This document shows positions 30,759-42,237 of a stretch of DNA of 64,000 nucleotides, piece after piece. Both the position numbers and the translations under genes were made by a program. Numbering within the stretch: position 1 is the stretch's first letter; every line of letters begins with the position of its first letter. The stretch comes from Copromyces sp. CBS 386.78 (lineage: Eukaryota > Ascomycota > Sordariomycetes > Sordariales > Sordariaceae), in contig MU839081.1 of assembly GCA_030685235.1 (NCBI GenBank), positions 248,001-312,000 on the forward strand, in the 5' to 3' direction. The notes beneath the pieces are model-generated. The model made no database searches and had not been told where the DNA came from. It was given only the letters and a program-made list of their open reading frames with translations.

Positions 30759-32256
30759 ATAGAACTTGTTCACGATGGGTCTTTGTGCCCCATAGATCAA
30801 GATAGTCAGGCGGTTATAACTTCACACGGTGTTCTGGTGGTAAGCAAGCGGAAACCAACTACGCCAACTACGACGTAACACCCGCTCCTTTAGAGAAGCT
30901 CCTGAAGGAATCATGTTCCCTAGTTGGTCTCAGCTACACTTGCCTTGAGATTTTGCCTCCCAGGAAATCTGTGAGAAGATGGTTAGCCGGGGATTTTAAC
31001 CACAGGTCGAGTGATGCTTTAGACCACTGCGCCAGCAAACGAAAACGAGCAGGCAAAAGGTACCTTATGTACCACGACCAGCATAATCTGGCAAGTGGGG
31101 TGGAAGGTATGGAAGGCAGCTGCTGTACTTCATTACTACAGCTTTAGAGGGGCAGGGTAGATGGTATGGAAGGAAGGAATGAAGGAAGGATCGGGAGAAG
31201 GTGGAAGGAAGGTGGAAGGAAGGAGCCAAAATGATGCAGACTCATCATGCGGACGGCTCCTTTCCTCCATCTTCCTGTCATGCCCACTTCCCACAATTGC
31301 TCTTGCCCCATTTTCCATTTCCAACTCCCTCATTTACCGTTTCTCATTCAGTGCTGTAAGTATTTATCAACTGTATCAAAACCCTAGTATCGATAAGAAT
31401 TCACACACGAGATAGATGAGTTTCACTTTGCATCATGATTTCGAGTCGAGCAATCTAACAATCCCTTTTATTGTCCTGCCTGTTCTTTCCACAGGTACCT
31501 AGATAGGTCGATAACCAAGCGCACCCAAAACCAAAAGTTTGTTCTTGATGTGCCCTTCACAAGTACCTACCTAACCAATTCCACCGGTAGCCAGAAATCC
31601 ATGCAGAGTGCAGTGGAGCAGTGGGAAAGGGGAAGGGCGGCTAGGAAGGTGCGAGGATGGGGATAGGATTGAGGTTAGAAATGGCAACGTGGAAAGTACC
31701 TAGGAAAGAGTGGTCGTGGGGGACAGGTATGGAGAGCGAACGAGAAGTGAAAACTATAGACGGGAGGAGCGAAGGTGCCGTGCATGACGAGTTTCGACCA
31801 GAGTCTGATTTAAATAGCTGAGAATTATGATGTTTCTCTTCCCAGATCGGCTGTCCGTTCAGCTTTTTCATTTGCTGCAGCTAAAACTGATTCTATCCCC
31901 GTCGAGAAGACATGCCAATTCCACATTTACATCGCCCCGCCATCTTCATCGGAATGTGCCTACTAGCATGATCATATTTCTCCGTAATCCTCATCCTGAC
32001 ATTGTGCTGGGCCTACCGACGAAGCTACGTCCACTGTGATGAACATGTCATTGGATCACACCTCTCGACAAGCAAGCGTTGACGCATCCATCATTTATCT
32101 TTAATGACAACTTAAAGGATTTCAATGTACCAAAACACCATGGATCGGAACACAGACAATATAGGCAGGTTTGTTTGGATCATAATTGCTTTCCCTTCCT
32201 TATCTCGATCCCCAAGATCTCTGCCCTCCTCCTCCCAAGGAGCATACATCTCCACA
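30759..32256. other. Intergenic stretch with tRNA relic and GGAAGGAA repeats
   Basis: Apart from the tRNA relic at 30984-31037 it contains GGAAGG/GGTGGAAGG repeats (31168-31226) and several TACCTAGGTA-type palindromic words (31494-31510). No gene supported. Confidence 0.4.
30984..31037 (-). pseudogene. tRNA relic lacking most of the anticodon arm
   Basis: Minus strand: a D-arm/A-box (TGGCGCAGTGGTCTAAAGC) is followed only nine bases later by a T-arm/B-box (GTGGTTAAAATCCCC). In an intact tRNA about 23 bases lie between; the anticodon arm is mostly missing. The flanks still pair partly as an acceptor stem (5 of 7). It cannot function as a tRNA. Confidence 0.45.
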
Positions 32257-32922
32257 TCAGCTAATGTACCTAGGTACTTCTTCAGCTCTCCTCCAACCTA
32301 GGTATGCTTCGCTCCAGCTGGTATCGATTGTGATCCTGGAGAGTGTTATATGCCAGATCGCGTACTCCTCCCCCTCCTCAATACCAATCTTGTACTTCAC
32401 ACGTTTCTTATACTCGACTACACGGATAAGATCAGAGAGTTGCTCGACGAAATCTTCCATCTTATTATTCCAGTCTTCCAAGAGCATCCTGGGGATCGTC
32501 ATGGTGAGTGGGAAGTAGGCAAAAATTTCATCGTCTTCGTCTTCGTCTTGCTTCATGTTCTGAAGGAATGATGACGACGACGACGATGACGACGGCATGG
32601 ACGACTCGTTGTTTTTGGCTTTTGTGGTGGCGGCTCTTGTGTTATCAATCGTGATGGAAGAGCTTCTTTTTTCAGAGAGGCCCTTGCAGGACTGATTCAT
32701 GGTCCACTGCCACCTTACGTACCAAGACTGGAAGTTACGGTGAGCGTTAAAGAATCGGCGCTTCTCCCGCTTATAGCGCGCCGACTCGAAGGTGCGGATT
32801 CGGTGAAAGAGCCTGTTGAGGAGATATTCCATGTTGGTGCGCCCCATGACCGAGCGGGGGAACCGCATGGTGAGAGGGACGGTGACCATCTCATGTAGAT
32901 GGCACGTTCCCCTGGCCGGCAT
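32257..32922 (-). CDS. Hypothetical orphan protein
   Basis: 221 residues, single exon. The N-terminal half is basic (YLLNRLFHRIRTFESARYKR, REKRRFFNAHRNFQSWYVRW), followed by a run of Ser (SSSSSSSS) and an acidic DEDEDDE segment, and a C-terminal half with aromatic-rich sequence (MLLEDWNNKMEDFVEQLSDL). No known domain. The even amino-acid use outside the low-complexity hinge argues for a real gene. The first Met is taken; others at residues 12 and 19 are possible. Confidence 0.5.
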   Translation of the reverse strand: MPARGTCHLHEMVTVPLTMRFPRSVMGRTNMEYLLNRLFHRIRTFESARYKREKRRFFNAHRNFQSWYVRWQWTMNQSCKGLSEKRSSSITIDNTRAATTKAKNNESSMPSSSSSSSSFLQNMKQDEDEDDEIFAYFPLTMTIPRMLLEDWNNKMEDFVEQLSDLIRVVEYKKRVKYKIGIEEGEEYAIWHITLSRITIDTSWSEAYLGWRRAEEVPRYIS

Positions 32923-34062
32923 ATTTGACTATTCAGTTGGTCGATTTGTTGATTGTGAGATAGGTAACCTGATAAGGCAGAGAGAGGTATCTCGAGGTTG
33001 CTTGCAACTTGCCCAAGTTCGGTGATCTGGTTCGATGAGATGATCTTGAACTACAGGTAACCTCGATGGAGGCTTTGGGGGTTGAGGAAGTGTGGTGTAT
33101 CTAGACAAGAAGACTATTGGTTAGCTAGGGATCATCGAAGAAAGAAAAGAGGAAAGCGACCTACCTCTCAAACAAACCGTCGGTAAGTTCAGGTAGCTCA
33201 AAGCTTTCGTAGTGTTGTCGTGAGTTTGGTGATTTGAGTTCGAAGATCGAAAAACTGTGTGAGAAAAGTTGTAGTGTAGGCAACCTGTTTCAGTACTCGA
33301 GACAAGAAGGCTGGTTGATCGATGTGATGATGATATTGAAAAAAAAAAAAAGAAGAGAATAAACACTCCAACAATAGCTGGATGGGTGGTGAGCTGGTTT
33401 ATATTGTTAAGTAGGTCCCAGGAACACCCTTTTCCAGAGCGATGAGATGTGTCAGGACGGTACATCTGGGAAATGCAACATTTTTTTTTTTTTTTCCATC
33501 CTGCAGTCGTGAAGTTGAGTATCAAGGAGGTCCGTCCGGTTCGACACCATGCATGTAGGTGAAAAGATGCAGATATGGGTTTACCACCAAGGAAATGTCA
33601 GTCTTTAGTCAAAATTTTGAGGGAGAAATGCCCTCTTCAGCATGGCAACAGACCCAAAACGCTCAAGAAAAGAAGTTGTGGATTCGAATGTAGTCCTTCG
33701 CTATACACATCGGAGATATACACATGCGCATACTCCTATTTATAGCCAAATGTCCGGGCTCCGGGGACGAAAATATGCAGACACCGACAGGAAATCGGTA
33801 CTGCAGCACGGCGTATATGTAGGTAGTAGGTGAAACGAGCTTAAGCAAGCAAGGTAAAGGGGAAAAAAAAAAAAAGAAGAAGAAGAAGGGACGCGTTACC
33901 TCTACACATGCACAGACGTACCCGTACCAATAACATCGAGTTCATTCTCAATCCAGTCAGACCTTGTTTGACCATCAGCACTTTGATTTTACCAACTACC
34001 AACTACCATACCATAGCCATCCATATATCCATATCCACCCCTCATGCAGACACTCCCCAACC
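32923..34062. other. Intergenic stretch
   Basis: Leader/promoter of the orphan gene on the minus strand and 3' flank of the decarboxylase gene. A-rich run at 33337-33351, T17 at 33480-33496 and an A/GAA run at 33865-33889. No gene seen. Confidence 0.4.
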
Positions 34063-35512
34063 TCAAGGCTCAACAGCACACAACCTCGCCCTAACAGGAA
34101 CATTCTCCTCCCTCCCCACCTCCGGAAACCCCTTCAGCCTCTTTCCCACATGCTTCCCAAAAACCAAACAATGCGTCGACCCTCCAAAATGAAACATGCC
34201 CAATTCATCCCCCTTCTCCACCCTCTGCCCTTCCTTAACCGTAATCTCGCAAGAACTAACCTCGTCCATGCCCACGCCAATGAACACCATCAACCCTATC
34301 TCTTTTGCCTCGGCTTGGATGAAAATAATGGCCCTTGTCGCCAGCGCAGTGAGGTACCCCTGACTGGCCGTAAGACCCCTTTGCAAAATCTCGTACTCGC
34401 CTTCGCGGCCTGTTCGGTCAATGGACGGGTCATCTGTTGCCGTAGCTGAGAAGAGCGGTTCAGAGAAGTACGTCCCTTGTTCGACAAAGGCGCGCCTGAT
34501 GACTCCTGAGACGGGGGAATGCCACCGGTGATATGAGAGACTGGACAGAAACGCTTGATAGACGGTTCCCCCCGCAAAGTGTGAACTCAACGAATCGTGC
34601 GCGAGCATGTCCAGCACCGAATACGGCTGGCCTTTGACCCAGAACTTGTCGCGCAGACGGACGTCGTGACTCAAAGCGTAGGGCTTGGACTCGCACGCGT
34701 TGGCGATGACCAGATTATCCTGCGGGGAAGCGACGGGGCGGGCGGAGGGGACGAAGCGGCGCGTGAAAAAATCGTCCCACGATTTAAAGCCGCGGTTGGG
34801 AGCGGCAGGGTCGGGGCACTGGTACATTTCTTCGAACTTGAAGGAGGTTGCCGAAGCGGCGTTGGCCACTTCCATCAAATCTTTGTGACCGACTTCGCCG
34901 AACCAGCCGGCGCGGTGGGTGCCCAAGACGGAGGCAGACTCGGGAGACTTGAGGTATGCGCCCCACTGGTTGAGGATCTTCTTGAGCATGGCGTTCACGT
35001 CCGGGTCGAGGAAGGCGGCGTGGCCGCTGGGCGTGCCGGAGGCGTAGTCGAAGATGGCGGCAAGAGGGACGCCGACCATGCCAACGCCTGCCGCGGCGTC
35101 GGTCCATTCGGGGGCGTGGCCGAAGACGTGGTTCAAAACTTGGAGCATGTGCTTGTAGTCCCGGATCTGGCTTTGGCCGGTCACGTCGCGGTTGTAAGGG
35201 GGCTTGTGCGGGACCTCGTCCCACATGGAGCAGAAGTACATGTAGATGCGGGCGTTGTTTTCAATGAGATGCTGGAACTCCTTGAGAACGGGAACGAGCT
35301 CTTGCTCGCCAGCTTCGTCGACGTGTTTGACGTGTTGGCCGAGCCAGTGTTTGAGGATGCGGTGGTCTGCGGGCAGCCATGCTCCAGGCCTGTACTTATT
35401 GGGATTCAGCCCCGTCTTATGTGACTGCTTGTTGGTGATTGAGAGGGTGTTCCTACCTGTGTATCCGGTGCTCGTCCGGAATGTCGTTGTTGTTTCCGTG
35501 CTGGTAGACCAT
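34063..35512 (-). CDS. PsiD-like phosphatidylserine decarboxylase-family enzyme, 2 exons
   Basis: Exon 1 (35512-35457) and exon 2 (35389-34063) are separated by a 67-nt intron (GTAGGA...GCTGAAT...TACAG) and encode 460 residues. The N-terminal 200 residues form the PSDC-type domain found ahead of the decarboxylase domain in fungal tryptophan decarboxylase PsiD and relatives (PGAWLPADHRILKHWL near residue 20; NHVFGHAPEW; SWDDFFTRRF). The catalytic domain has YHRWHSPVSG (His306, His309) and the self-cleavage motif FGGSTHCLVF with Ser423, which becomes the pyruvoyl cofactor after autocleavage; the usual PSD word is LGST/GGST. There is no membrane segment, so a soluble amino-acid decarboxylase is more likely than the membrane PSD of phospholipid synthesis. 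Substrate unknown; no methyltransferase, kinase or P450 genes adjoin it. Confidence 0.85.
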
Positions 35513-35824
35513 ATTGTCGACTTGTTAGATATTTGGGTGGTTTAGATGACCGCAACACATCAGACAGAGCCATCATGATCATTTTGTAGAGTTCCCCAGA
35601 GGTCTGAACAAACAAAAACACAGCCAAAACTTGCTGCATCAATGATGTAACGATGTAACCGCCCTGACGTGGTGATGCGCTGATGACCGTTTCTGAACCA
35701 TTTCTTGGCACGAGTTTCTTGGTCTGGCCAATCCCAGATCGCAAACCGTCCAACCTCTTTTTGGGCCTGCACAACTTGTCTTTGTCGTCGTATGCATTGG
35801 CCCGTTGACGGTGCACGAATGCAG

Positions 35825-36592
35825 TCAAGTAGTGTTTTCCTTGTTTTTGCTCCGGATATAAGCCGCGTGTACCCTTTTGTGGTCTCGTCTGTCCTTGTCG
35901 TTCAGGTGATTGTAGAGCATGCTGCACTCTTTGCAAACGATGAACTGGGGTTTTGGCTCGCCAATAGCGAGGCTCAGGGTGGTCTGGACCATTTCCTTTG
36001 TTGGTGGTGTCTTTGCTGCCCGTTTCTTTTTGCTAACACTTTGTTTCGAGCTTGTTGCTCCCGTAGAATCGGGCTCGGTTTGTGATGATGCTGATGGCGT
36101 GCCGATAGGTGTCCCATCTCCCGCTTCTGGTGTTTCGTCCGCATTTTGGTTCCTTCTCTTGGTATCTTGGTTTTCGCCATCGTGTTCACCGTCCAAGGTG
36201 GGACGAGTCGTTAATCTGCGGCGCTTTCTCTGTCCGGTGCTAGACGGCGGCCGCGAAGGAGGTGTCGATATCAGCTCTTCCGTGGCAGATGGAGCAGGCG
36301 TGGTCGCTTTACTGGGGGGCGCAGGTGTCTTGGGTTTTGCCTTGAAGTAGGACAGTATCGACCCCGACTTGGTTGGTTTCGGGCATTCGACACATGTTGG
36401 AACGGCGGTCGGTGAGCTGGGCGGTGGTAGTTCTGGTGCTGGTGTGTCTTCGGGACTCAGCTGTTGTCGTGGCGTCGAGGGTTTCGAGTCTTCTTTGGCG
36501 GCGGCGGCGGCGACAGATCGCCTGCCATATGTTCGAATTGGCTTTTTGCGCTGTTGTGTGCTATGATTCGTGCCAAGTGTTTCTGCTGACAT
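35825..36592 (-). CDS. ECO1-type C2H2 zinc-finger protein without acetyltransferase
   Basis: 255 residues, single exon. The first 200 residues are disordered, rich in Pro/Ser/Thr/Lys with KKPIRTYGRRS near the start and a PIP-box-like SGSILSYFK at about 76-84. The C-terminus is a zf-C2H2_3 finger as in cohesin acetyltransferase Eco1/Ctf7/ESCO: VQTTLSLAIGEPKPQFIVC then C223, H238 and H242 (C-x2-C-x14-H-x3-H), including the MLYNHL word. In Eco1 this finger precedes an acetyltransferase domain; here the protein stops 13 residues after the last His. It may be a partner or paralogue of Eco1 in sister-chromatid cohesion at replication forks. It lies 312 bases upstream of the decarboxylase gene, same strand. 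Confidence 0.75.
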   Translation of the reverse strand: MSAETLGTNHSTQQRKKPIRTYGRRSVAAAAAKEDSKPSTPRQQLSPEDTPAPELPPPSSPTAVPTCVECPKPTKSGSILSYFKAKPKTPAPPSKATTPAPSATEELISTPPSRPPSSTGQRKRRRLTTRPTLDGEHDGENQDTKRRNQNADETPEAGDGTPIGTPSASSQTEPDSTGATSSKQSVSKKKRAAKTPPTKEMVQTTLSLAIGEPKPQFIVCKECSMLYNHLNDKDRRDHKRVHAAYIRSKNKENTT

Positions 36593-36928
36593 TGTCGACC
36601 TTATCGCTGTGATTTTTTTGTGTCATGGAAAGGCGTTTTGACCAGTTCTTTGATGTATTATTGTATTGTTGACTTTCAAGTCAATTTGGTGGTATTTTTG
36701 TCGTCGCAGTTTGCGGTTGCGCCCCGCGTGGAATTTCCCTTCTTCGCAGGGATTGGAATGGGTAAATTACATGGACCGCGACGCGTCTGGTACGCGAGTT
36801 CACGCTGCCAAGCCATCGCCAAGCACAGCGCTGAATGACGCACCACAGCGACTGCGGATCCCTGCCATTCAGCAGTCACCAAAGTAAACAAAGCCCCTGA
36901 ATGGTCTCTTCAGTCTGCGCTATCAAAG

Positions 36929-37786
36929 TTATTTCTTGCGTCTTCTCAGGTTCGCATCCTCGGCCGCAGACTCTTTGCTCTCAATTGCAATCGGCTTGTC
37001 CGCTGACTCTTTCTCTTCCGAACCAACGACCCACGTCTGAACCACCTCCTTGACTTCCTTGAATGTCTTGTCCTTCTTCTTCGCCTGGCCGAGATGCCAC
37101 ACATATCCCGAGTACAGGGCAACTTCAGCAACACCTGCAATGATACTGCCTCCCATGGTGAGGAACATCCTAGCCGGAGTGCTCCACCATCTTGCCAAGA
37201 TCCAAAGAGTCGCTGCCACGCCTAGAATGGTGACCATGAAGTTGAAAATGAGCATTAGTTGGCGGTGCACCTCGTCATAAGTAACCTGGTCGTCGCCCAT
37301 GTCTTCCTTTCGGGTAGGTCTGTTGGCTTCAGCGAATGCCCGTGCCATGCTCCCGCTTGAAGGGAACATTTGCGAGAAGGTCTCCATGGGTTGAGCGGGG
37401 TTGACCATGCGTTCATAGGCGCGTTCCTCTTCATCGCGACGGAGCCTGGCCATCAACGCTTTGTATTCATCGGACTTGACGAGAGTTAGCTGTGTCTCCT
37501 AAGCTGGTGAGTGAGGTAATGAGTGATGTCGACTTACAGGCTCAGGCTTTGGAGGTGGCGGAGGAACGTAAACCCTGGAGCCTCTCAACAGTATTTCCAA
37601 GGTGTACTCTCTGTGTTCATCGGCTTTGAGTAGATTCCAAAGATGCACGATTTGGCCATGGGAGATGGGCGCACCAATATTAGCATCGACGAGTGATGGT
37701 TCGTCATCTCGCTGCAGTTTACTTTGCGCATCTGGGACTCGTTGTAGAGCTTCCAAGATGGAAGGGGTCACGGTGAGGAGGACCAT
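36929..37786 (-). CDS. VMA12: V-ATPase assembly factor Vma12/Vph2, 2 exons
   Basis: Exon 1 (37786-37538) and exon 2 (37489-36929) are joined across a 48-nt intron (GTAAGT...GACACAG) in phase 0 to give 269 residues. Domain: Vma12 (ER-based factor for V-ATPase assembly). Two membrane helices at about 161-182 and 190-214 (LMLIFNFMVTILGVAATLWI; MFLTMGGSIIAGVAEVALYS) form the hairpin, with a charged cytosolic N-terminal region containing the YEWxR-like DEEERAYERMV segment. The C-terminus ends NLRRRKK, a di-lysine ER retrieval signal, as expected of the ER-resident Vma12-Vma22 complex that helps assemble the V0 sector. I start at MVLLTVTPSILEAL; an in-frame upstream Met at 37846 gives an atypical extension. 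It is divergent from COQ1, with 778 bases between the starts. Confidence 0.85.
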
Positions 37787-38564
37787 GACTGCGTAAAGTG
37801 TCGAGATTTGTTCAGTAGTCTGGCAGTACACTTGTTTTTGTTTCAAATATCAAGCTGGCTGCTGAAATGTTCTGATATGTATCGTTGATGATGTAACGTC
37901 GGAAGCTGTTCCTGATGTTGTCACTCGATGAGATCCAGTGACCCCGAACGTTGTTGGAGCTCGGAGATGGAGCTTGAAATGGAGCTTGCCTGAAAGTGGA
38001 GACGATCTGCAACACCAGCCCCAGATCTCTCGCAGCTCTCGGCAATTTCCCCAGCTTCAGCCGCTTTCAGCCACAACAGATGGGACAAATGCCGCAATGC
38101 CAAGTTTTAGGACCTGCAGAGAGGGGCATTTGCTGAGATCCGAGCGCCAAATTTTTGGTGGATGGAACTTTTCGGGATCGGAGGACTGTTGAATCGCAGT
38201 GTTGTGTTGTAAACTTGCACCGGACGGAAGACCACCACCACCACCGTCCCCCGACCACCGAACCACCACACCCACTCTCCCGGATACTTACCTACCTTAC
38301 TTCTTGGACTGAGCCACCTACTACCCGACTGTAGTACCTACCACCACACCACCACCGAACTGCTCAACCAGTGACCCGTCACACCCGATACAGAAGAGCT
38401 GCTTTTATTTACTTGCTGAAAACCCGATCGGTCCTCAACACCACGACAGTCGCATCCCAGCTCCGGAAACACCCCTCCATGCAAGAGACGCTTGCCAGCC
38501 AACAGTAAACAGTCAATTGGTCCTTCTTGACAAGAAGGACGTGCGCGGGAATCACACGGGAAAC
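37787..38564. promoter_or_regulatory. Shared upstream region of VMA12 and COQ1
   Basis: The two genes are divergent and this 778-base stretch must hold both promoters. It contains CACCACCACC-rich sequence (38230-38270, 38335-38360) and TACCTACC words (38285-38340) on the COQ1 side. No TATA box stands out. Confidence 0.5.
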
Positions 38565-39984
38565 ATGCAGCTCCGGACGGGAGCGGCTTCGGTGGTTCGG
38601 ACCGGTCTTGGTCTTACACAGGCGAGGTGTGCGCCCCTCGAGCGGAGTATACGACAGTCCAGGGCCCACTACCACAACACCAAGAAGAACGACTCGGCAT
38701 GGGGTGCTGCTGTCTCGGTTGCCGGCAACATCGTCAACAATGCCGTCAACAATGCCGTCAACAAGGTCATCAAGGGCACCGACGGTCTGCCCACCATTGA
38801 CCCTCTCCGTCTCGTCGCCGGCGAGATGAAGTTCCTGACAGGCAACATCCGCAAGCTCCTGGGTTCTGGCCACCCCTCGCTCGACCGCGCCGCCAAGTAC
38901 TACACACAGGCCGAGGGCAAGCATGTGCGCCCATTAATCGTCCTCCTCATGTCGCGCGCCACCGCTTCGTGCCCCAAGGCTCCCCAAAGGCAACAATCGA
39001 CTCTCCACGCCTCGGCTGCCATTGACACCTCGATCTCGCCTCTCAACATCCTCTCCGACTTCAACCCTTCCGCCGCCACTCCCGCCTCCGAGACCACTCC
39101 CGCAGACACCGATATCCTCCCGGCCCAACGACGACTTGCCGAGATCACCGAGCTGATCCATACCGCCTCGCTCCTTCACGACGATGTCATCGATCACTCC
39201 GAGTCCCGCCGCGGCGCCCCCTCCGCCAATCTCGAGTTCGGAAACAAGATGGCCGTTCTGGCGGGTGACTTCCTTCTCGGCAGAGCCTCCGTCGCCCTTG
39301 CCCGCCTCCGCCACGCCGAAGTCGTCGAGCTCCTCGCTACCGTCATCGCCAACCTTGTCGAGGGCGAGTTCATGCAGCTCAAGAACACGGCTCGCGACGA
39401 AAAGAACCCCAAGTGGTCTGAGGAGACCCTCACCTACTACCTCCAAAAGACCTACCTCAAGACTGCTTCCCTGATCAGCAAGAGCTGTCGCGCATCGGCA
39501 CTGCTGGGCGGCGCTGATGCGGCGACTGTGGATGCCGCTTATCTGTATGGCAAGAACCTCGGCTTGGCCTTCCAGCTGGTCGACGACATGCTGGACTACA
39601 CTCGCAGTGAGAAGGAGTTGGGCAAGCCTGCCGGTGCTGATCTTGAGCTTGGCCTGGCGACTGCTCCTCTGCTATTTGCCTGGAAGACGATGCCGGAGCT
39701 TGGTCCGTTGGTCGGCAGGAAGTTTGAGAAGGAGGGTGATGCTGCTAGGGTACGTTTTTTTCTTCTAGGTGCGGTCTGATCTCGCATCGCACACAATTGC
39801 TAACATAGTCATGAACAAACAGGCAAGAGAGTTGGTTCTCCAGAGCAGCGGTATCGAGCAGACCCGTGCTCTCGCCCAGGACTACGCCGAAAAGGCCATC
39901 GAGGCTATCAGCGGGTTCCCAGACAGCGAAGCCAAGGATGGCCTAATAGATATGGCCGTCAAGACGATAAAGCGCAACAAGTAA
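38565..39984 (+). CDS. COQ1: Polyprenyl (hexaprenyl) diphosphate synthase Coq1, 2 exons
   Basis: Exon 1 (38565-39749) and exon 2 (39823-39984) with a 73-nt intron (GTACGT...GCTAACAT...AACAG) encode 448 residues. It is a trans-polyprenyl synthase that makes the ubiquinone side chain in the mitochondrial matrix. The N-terminus is Arg/Ser/Ala-rich without acids (presequence). First aspartate-rich motif LLHDDVIDHSESRRG (D206, D207, D210), second QLVDDMLDYTRSEK (D340, D341, D344), and the GKHVRPLIVLLM substrate-binding word near 118. No short side-chain block is visible before the first motif, as expected of a long-chain synthase. A repeat NNAVNNAVNKV (about 58-68) and a Ser/Thr/Pro-rich insert (about 132-183) are fungal additions. 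ATG chosen because the frame upstream has no ATG. Confidence 0.92.
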
Positions 39985-42237
39985 AAAATCCAAAAACCAA
40001 AAGAGAAAAAGAAAAAAGAAAAAGAGCAACCAGCGGTTATTGTAACACCTCCTCCTGAACGATGAACTATTAGATGAGAAATGCATATATACGTATATAC
40101 AATGGACATCTAGGCATGTAAGTCCCTGGGTAGAAGAGTCGCACAAGAATCACGATCAAGCATGGGATTCTAGCAAGTCACATATGTTTGGCTATGGGTG
40201 TACAACAACAATATGTGGCTATAGGAGTACGACAACAACAAATGTGGCTATAGGTGTACAACAAGGGATAGAAAAAAGGGGAAAGACAAAAATGGACTGG
40301 ACCGACACCAACCAACCACCGCAGCGAGAGCAGAAGACTTTTGTGCGGGTGGACGGACGACACACACATACATGTACTATTGATATATGATTTTGTTTGA
40401 TTTTGTTTTGTGGGCGCATTTGCGGGAGCAAGGGGAAGACTCTGAGAAAGGGATTGTGGTTAGAAATTTCTGCTCAATACCATGGGATATTTTAGAGGCA
40501 CTTGACTATTAGATGTGGCTGGCGCGCGAACTTTGATACGGGTAGCATTTCAGTTGGGGTCTGTCTGCAGTGGGAAGACATTTGACGAGGGCAAGGTACC
40601 TACTTTGCTTGACTTGAGAAACATATGGGAGATTATGCTTGATTTGCTAACTTTTTCACACTCCCAGCTCGTTTCATATATATCCCCCCGTCGACCGTCG
40701 CGTACATCTGGTTCCAATCCCTCATTGGTGGGGAGGAGTGGTCCTTGTGACGTTTTCTTGGTGTGCTTTAAGGAAAACACCGTAAGAACCTGGAGGGTAT
40801 CCAAGTGGTTGTGGCGGTGATGGTAGGTGCCAGTTGGGAAGAGGACTGTACTTCACCATCCTCCTTGGAGGTTTGGACACGCCTCTTCACAACCTCCATA
40901 GGAGCTTTGAACGGCAAGGTTTCAGCTTTAAGGCGCGCCGCACTCATCCCACATCCACGTATCAGGTTCTACATGGCAAGTCCAGTGTATAGCCTCATCC
41001 GGGACGACTCAGGTCCTATTATTCCGCCGCGTACGAGGGTGGCATTTACCTCGTCTCTCTTCTTGGACGAGATGGTTTTATGGTGGTGAAGGGTTCTTGT
41101 CCAGAGCCAAACCTCGGTCTTTTGGATTATAAATCACCCCCATCCATGGCTTTCCACTGCCACTTTCCCCCTTCTCTCATCATCGTTATCTTGATCACCA
41201 GGAATTTCGACTCATTCGCCCGAACAACGAAGGATCTGACCTACCTGTCACCAACCTTGGAGATTGACAAACACCGACAACATCAACATCAGTGTCGACA
41301 CAGTCAGCAGTGGCCAACATCAAGCCCTCCGAATTGTGAGTAAAAAGGTTTTGTTCCTCTCCCTAACTTGCGCGGCACTTCAATTTTTTCCTGGGGTTTT
41401 TTTTTTTTTTTTTTTTTTTTTTTTCTCGCCCACGAAATAACTGGCCCCGCAAAACACCAGCACCGCACTCCAAGCCTCCATAACATAGGTACCTTAGCCA
41501 AACGTCCACGAAAATAGATCTTTTTTCTTACTTTCATAATCCAGTGAGCATAAGAGGTTGAAGTACTGCTCAAGGCCATTCCTTTCCCTCCATTGTGTTA
41601 CCTGATTGGGTTTTGTTATGCCTTTTTCTGACGTTTTGGCCGTGCCTCTTTTTCGCGGGGCCATTTAAATCGTGGGCATGATAATGGTTTCAGTACACCC
41701 CGTCCTCTTCCCTGGCGGTGAACGTGAAGTGTTTCGTCTGTCCCTCGTTCACCAAAACCACCGCCCACTATGCCCACCACCACCCGGGTGCCCAAGGATG
41801 GGAACGATACTCTCGTGAAAGTTACCGAGTATTACGCGTCAACATGGCTACAAAACTTTACACAAGTGTCAACACCATGTCCCACAGGCCTGGCATTTCT
41901 CCAACATCCAAGACAACAACGGAAGGCGGAAGCAGCACCCCTCGATTCCACCTGCCATTGCCGATACTCACCGTGCCAGTCCAAACCATGACCCTGGCAG
42001 CAGGTAACTTGTGGGCTCTACCTCCATTGTTACATGGAAATTCTCCAACACTCACGACGAAGTTGCCTTCACATTTGACAGTTGCCGCGGACACTCCTTT
42101 ATGAATTGGGTCGAATGGGCGCGAAAAAAAAACAAAAAAAAAAAAAAAAAAACATCAGCGCAATATTAAGACAAATTATTGACGTGCATGCAGACGTCGG
42201 ATTTTGTCCTTGATGGCCGGAGGGGAACAAGTGCCGT
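39985..42237. other. Intergenic stretch, COQ1 3' flank to TIR element
   Basis: Contains the tandem repeat at 40186-40265, a T26 tract (41399-41424), and an A-rich run (42126-42152). Between 41718 and 42150 all three plus-strand frames stay open for 70-130 codons with partial coding character (e.g. GSTSIVTWKFSNTHDEVAFT at 42017-42076), which could be a small gene with unrecognised splicing; I do not call it. Confidence 0.4.
40186..40265. repeat. Short tandem repeat, about 29-bp unit, nearly 3 copies
   Basis: Unit approximates TGTGGCTATAGGTGTACAAC followed by AACAA; copies differ at a few positions. It lies in the 3' flank of COQ1. Confidence 0.7.

Noticed and set aside
34597..35424. 275-codon plus-strand frame
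   Set aside because: Antisense to the PsiD-like gene; Gly/Val/Asp-rich as expected for a shadow of GC-rich coding DNA.
34063..36592. Psilocybin-like gene cluster
   Set aside because: Only the decarboxylase-like gene is present; neighbours are a zinc-finger protein, Vma12 and Coq1.
38934..39446. 170-codon minus-strand frame
   Set aside because: Shadow of COQ1.
40186..40265. CRISPR-like repeat
   Set aside because: Fewer than three imperfect copies, no unique spacers, eukaryotic context: a simple tandem repeat.
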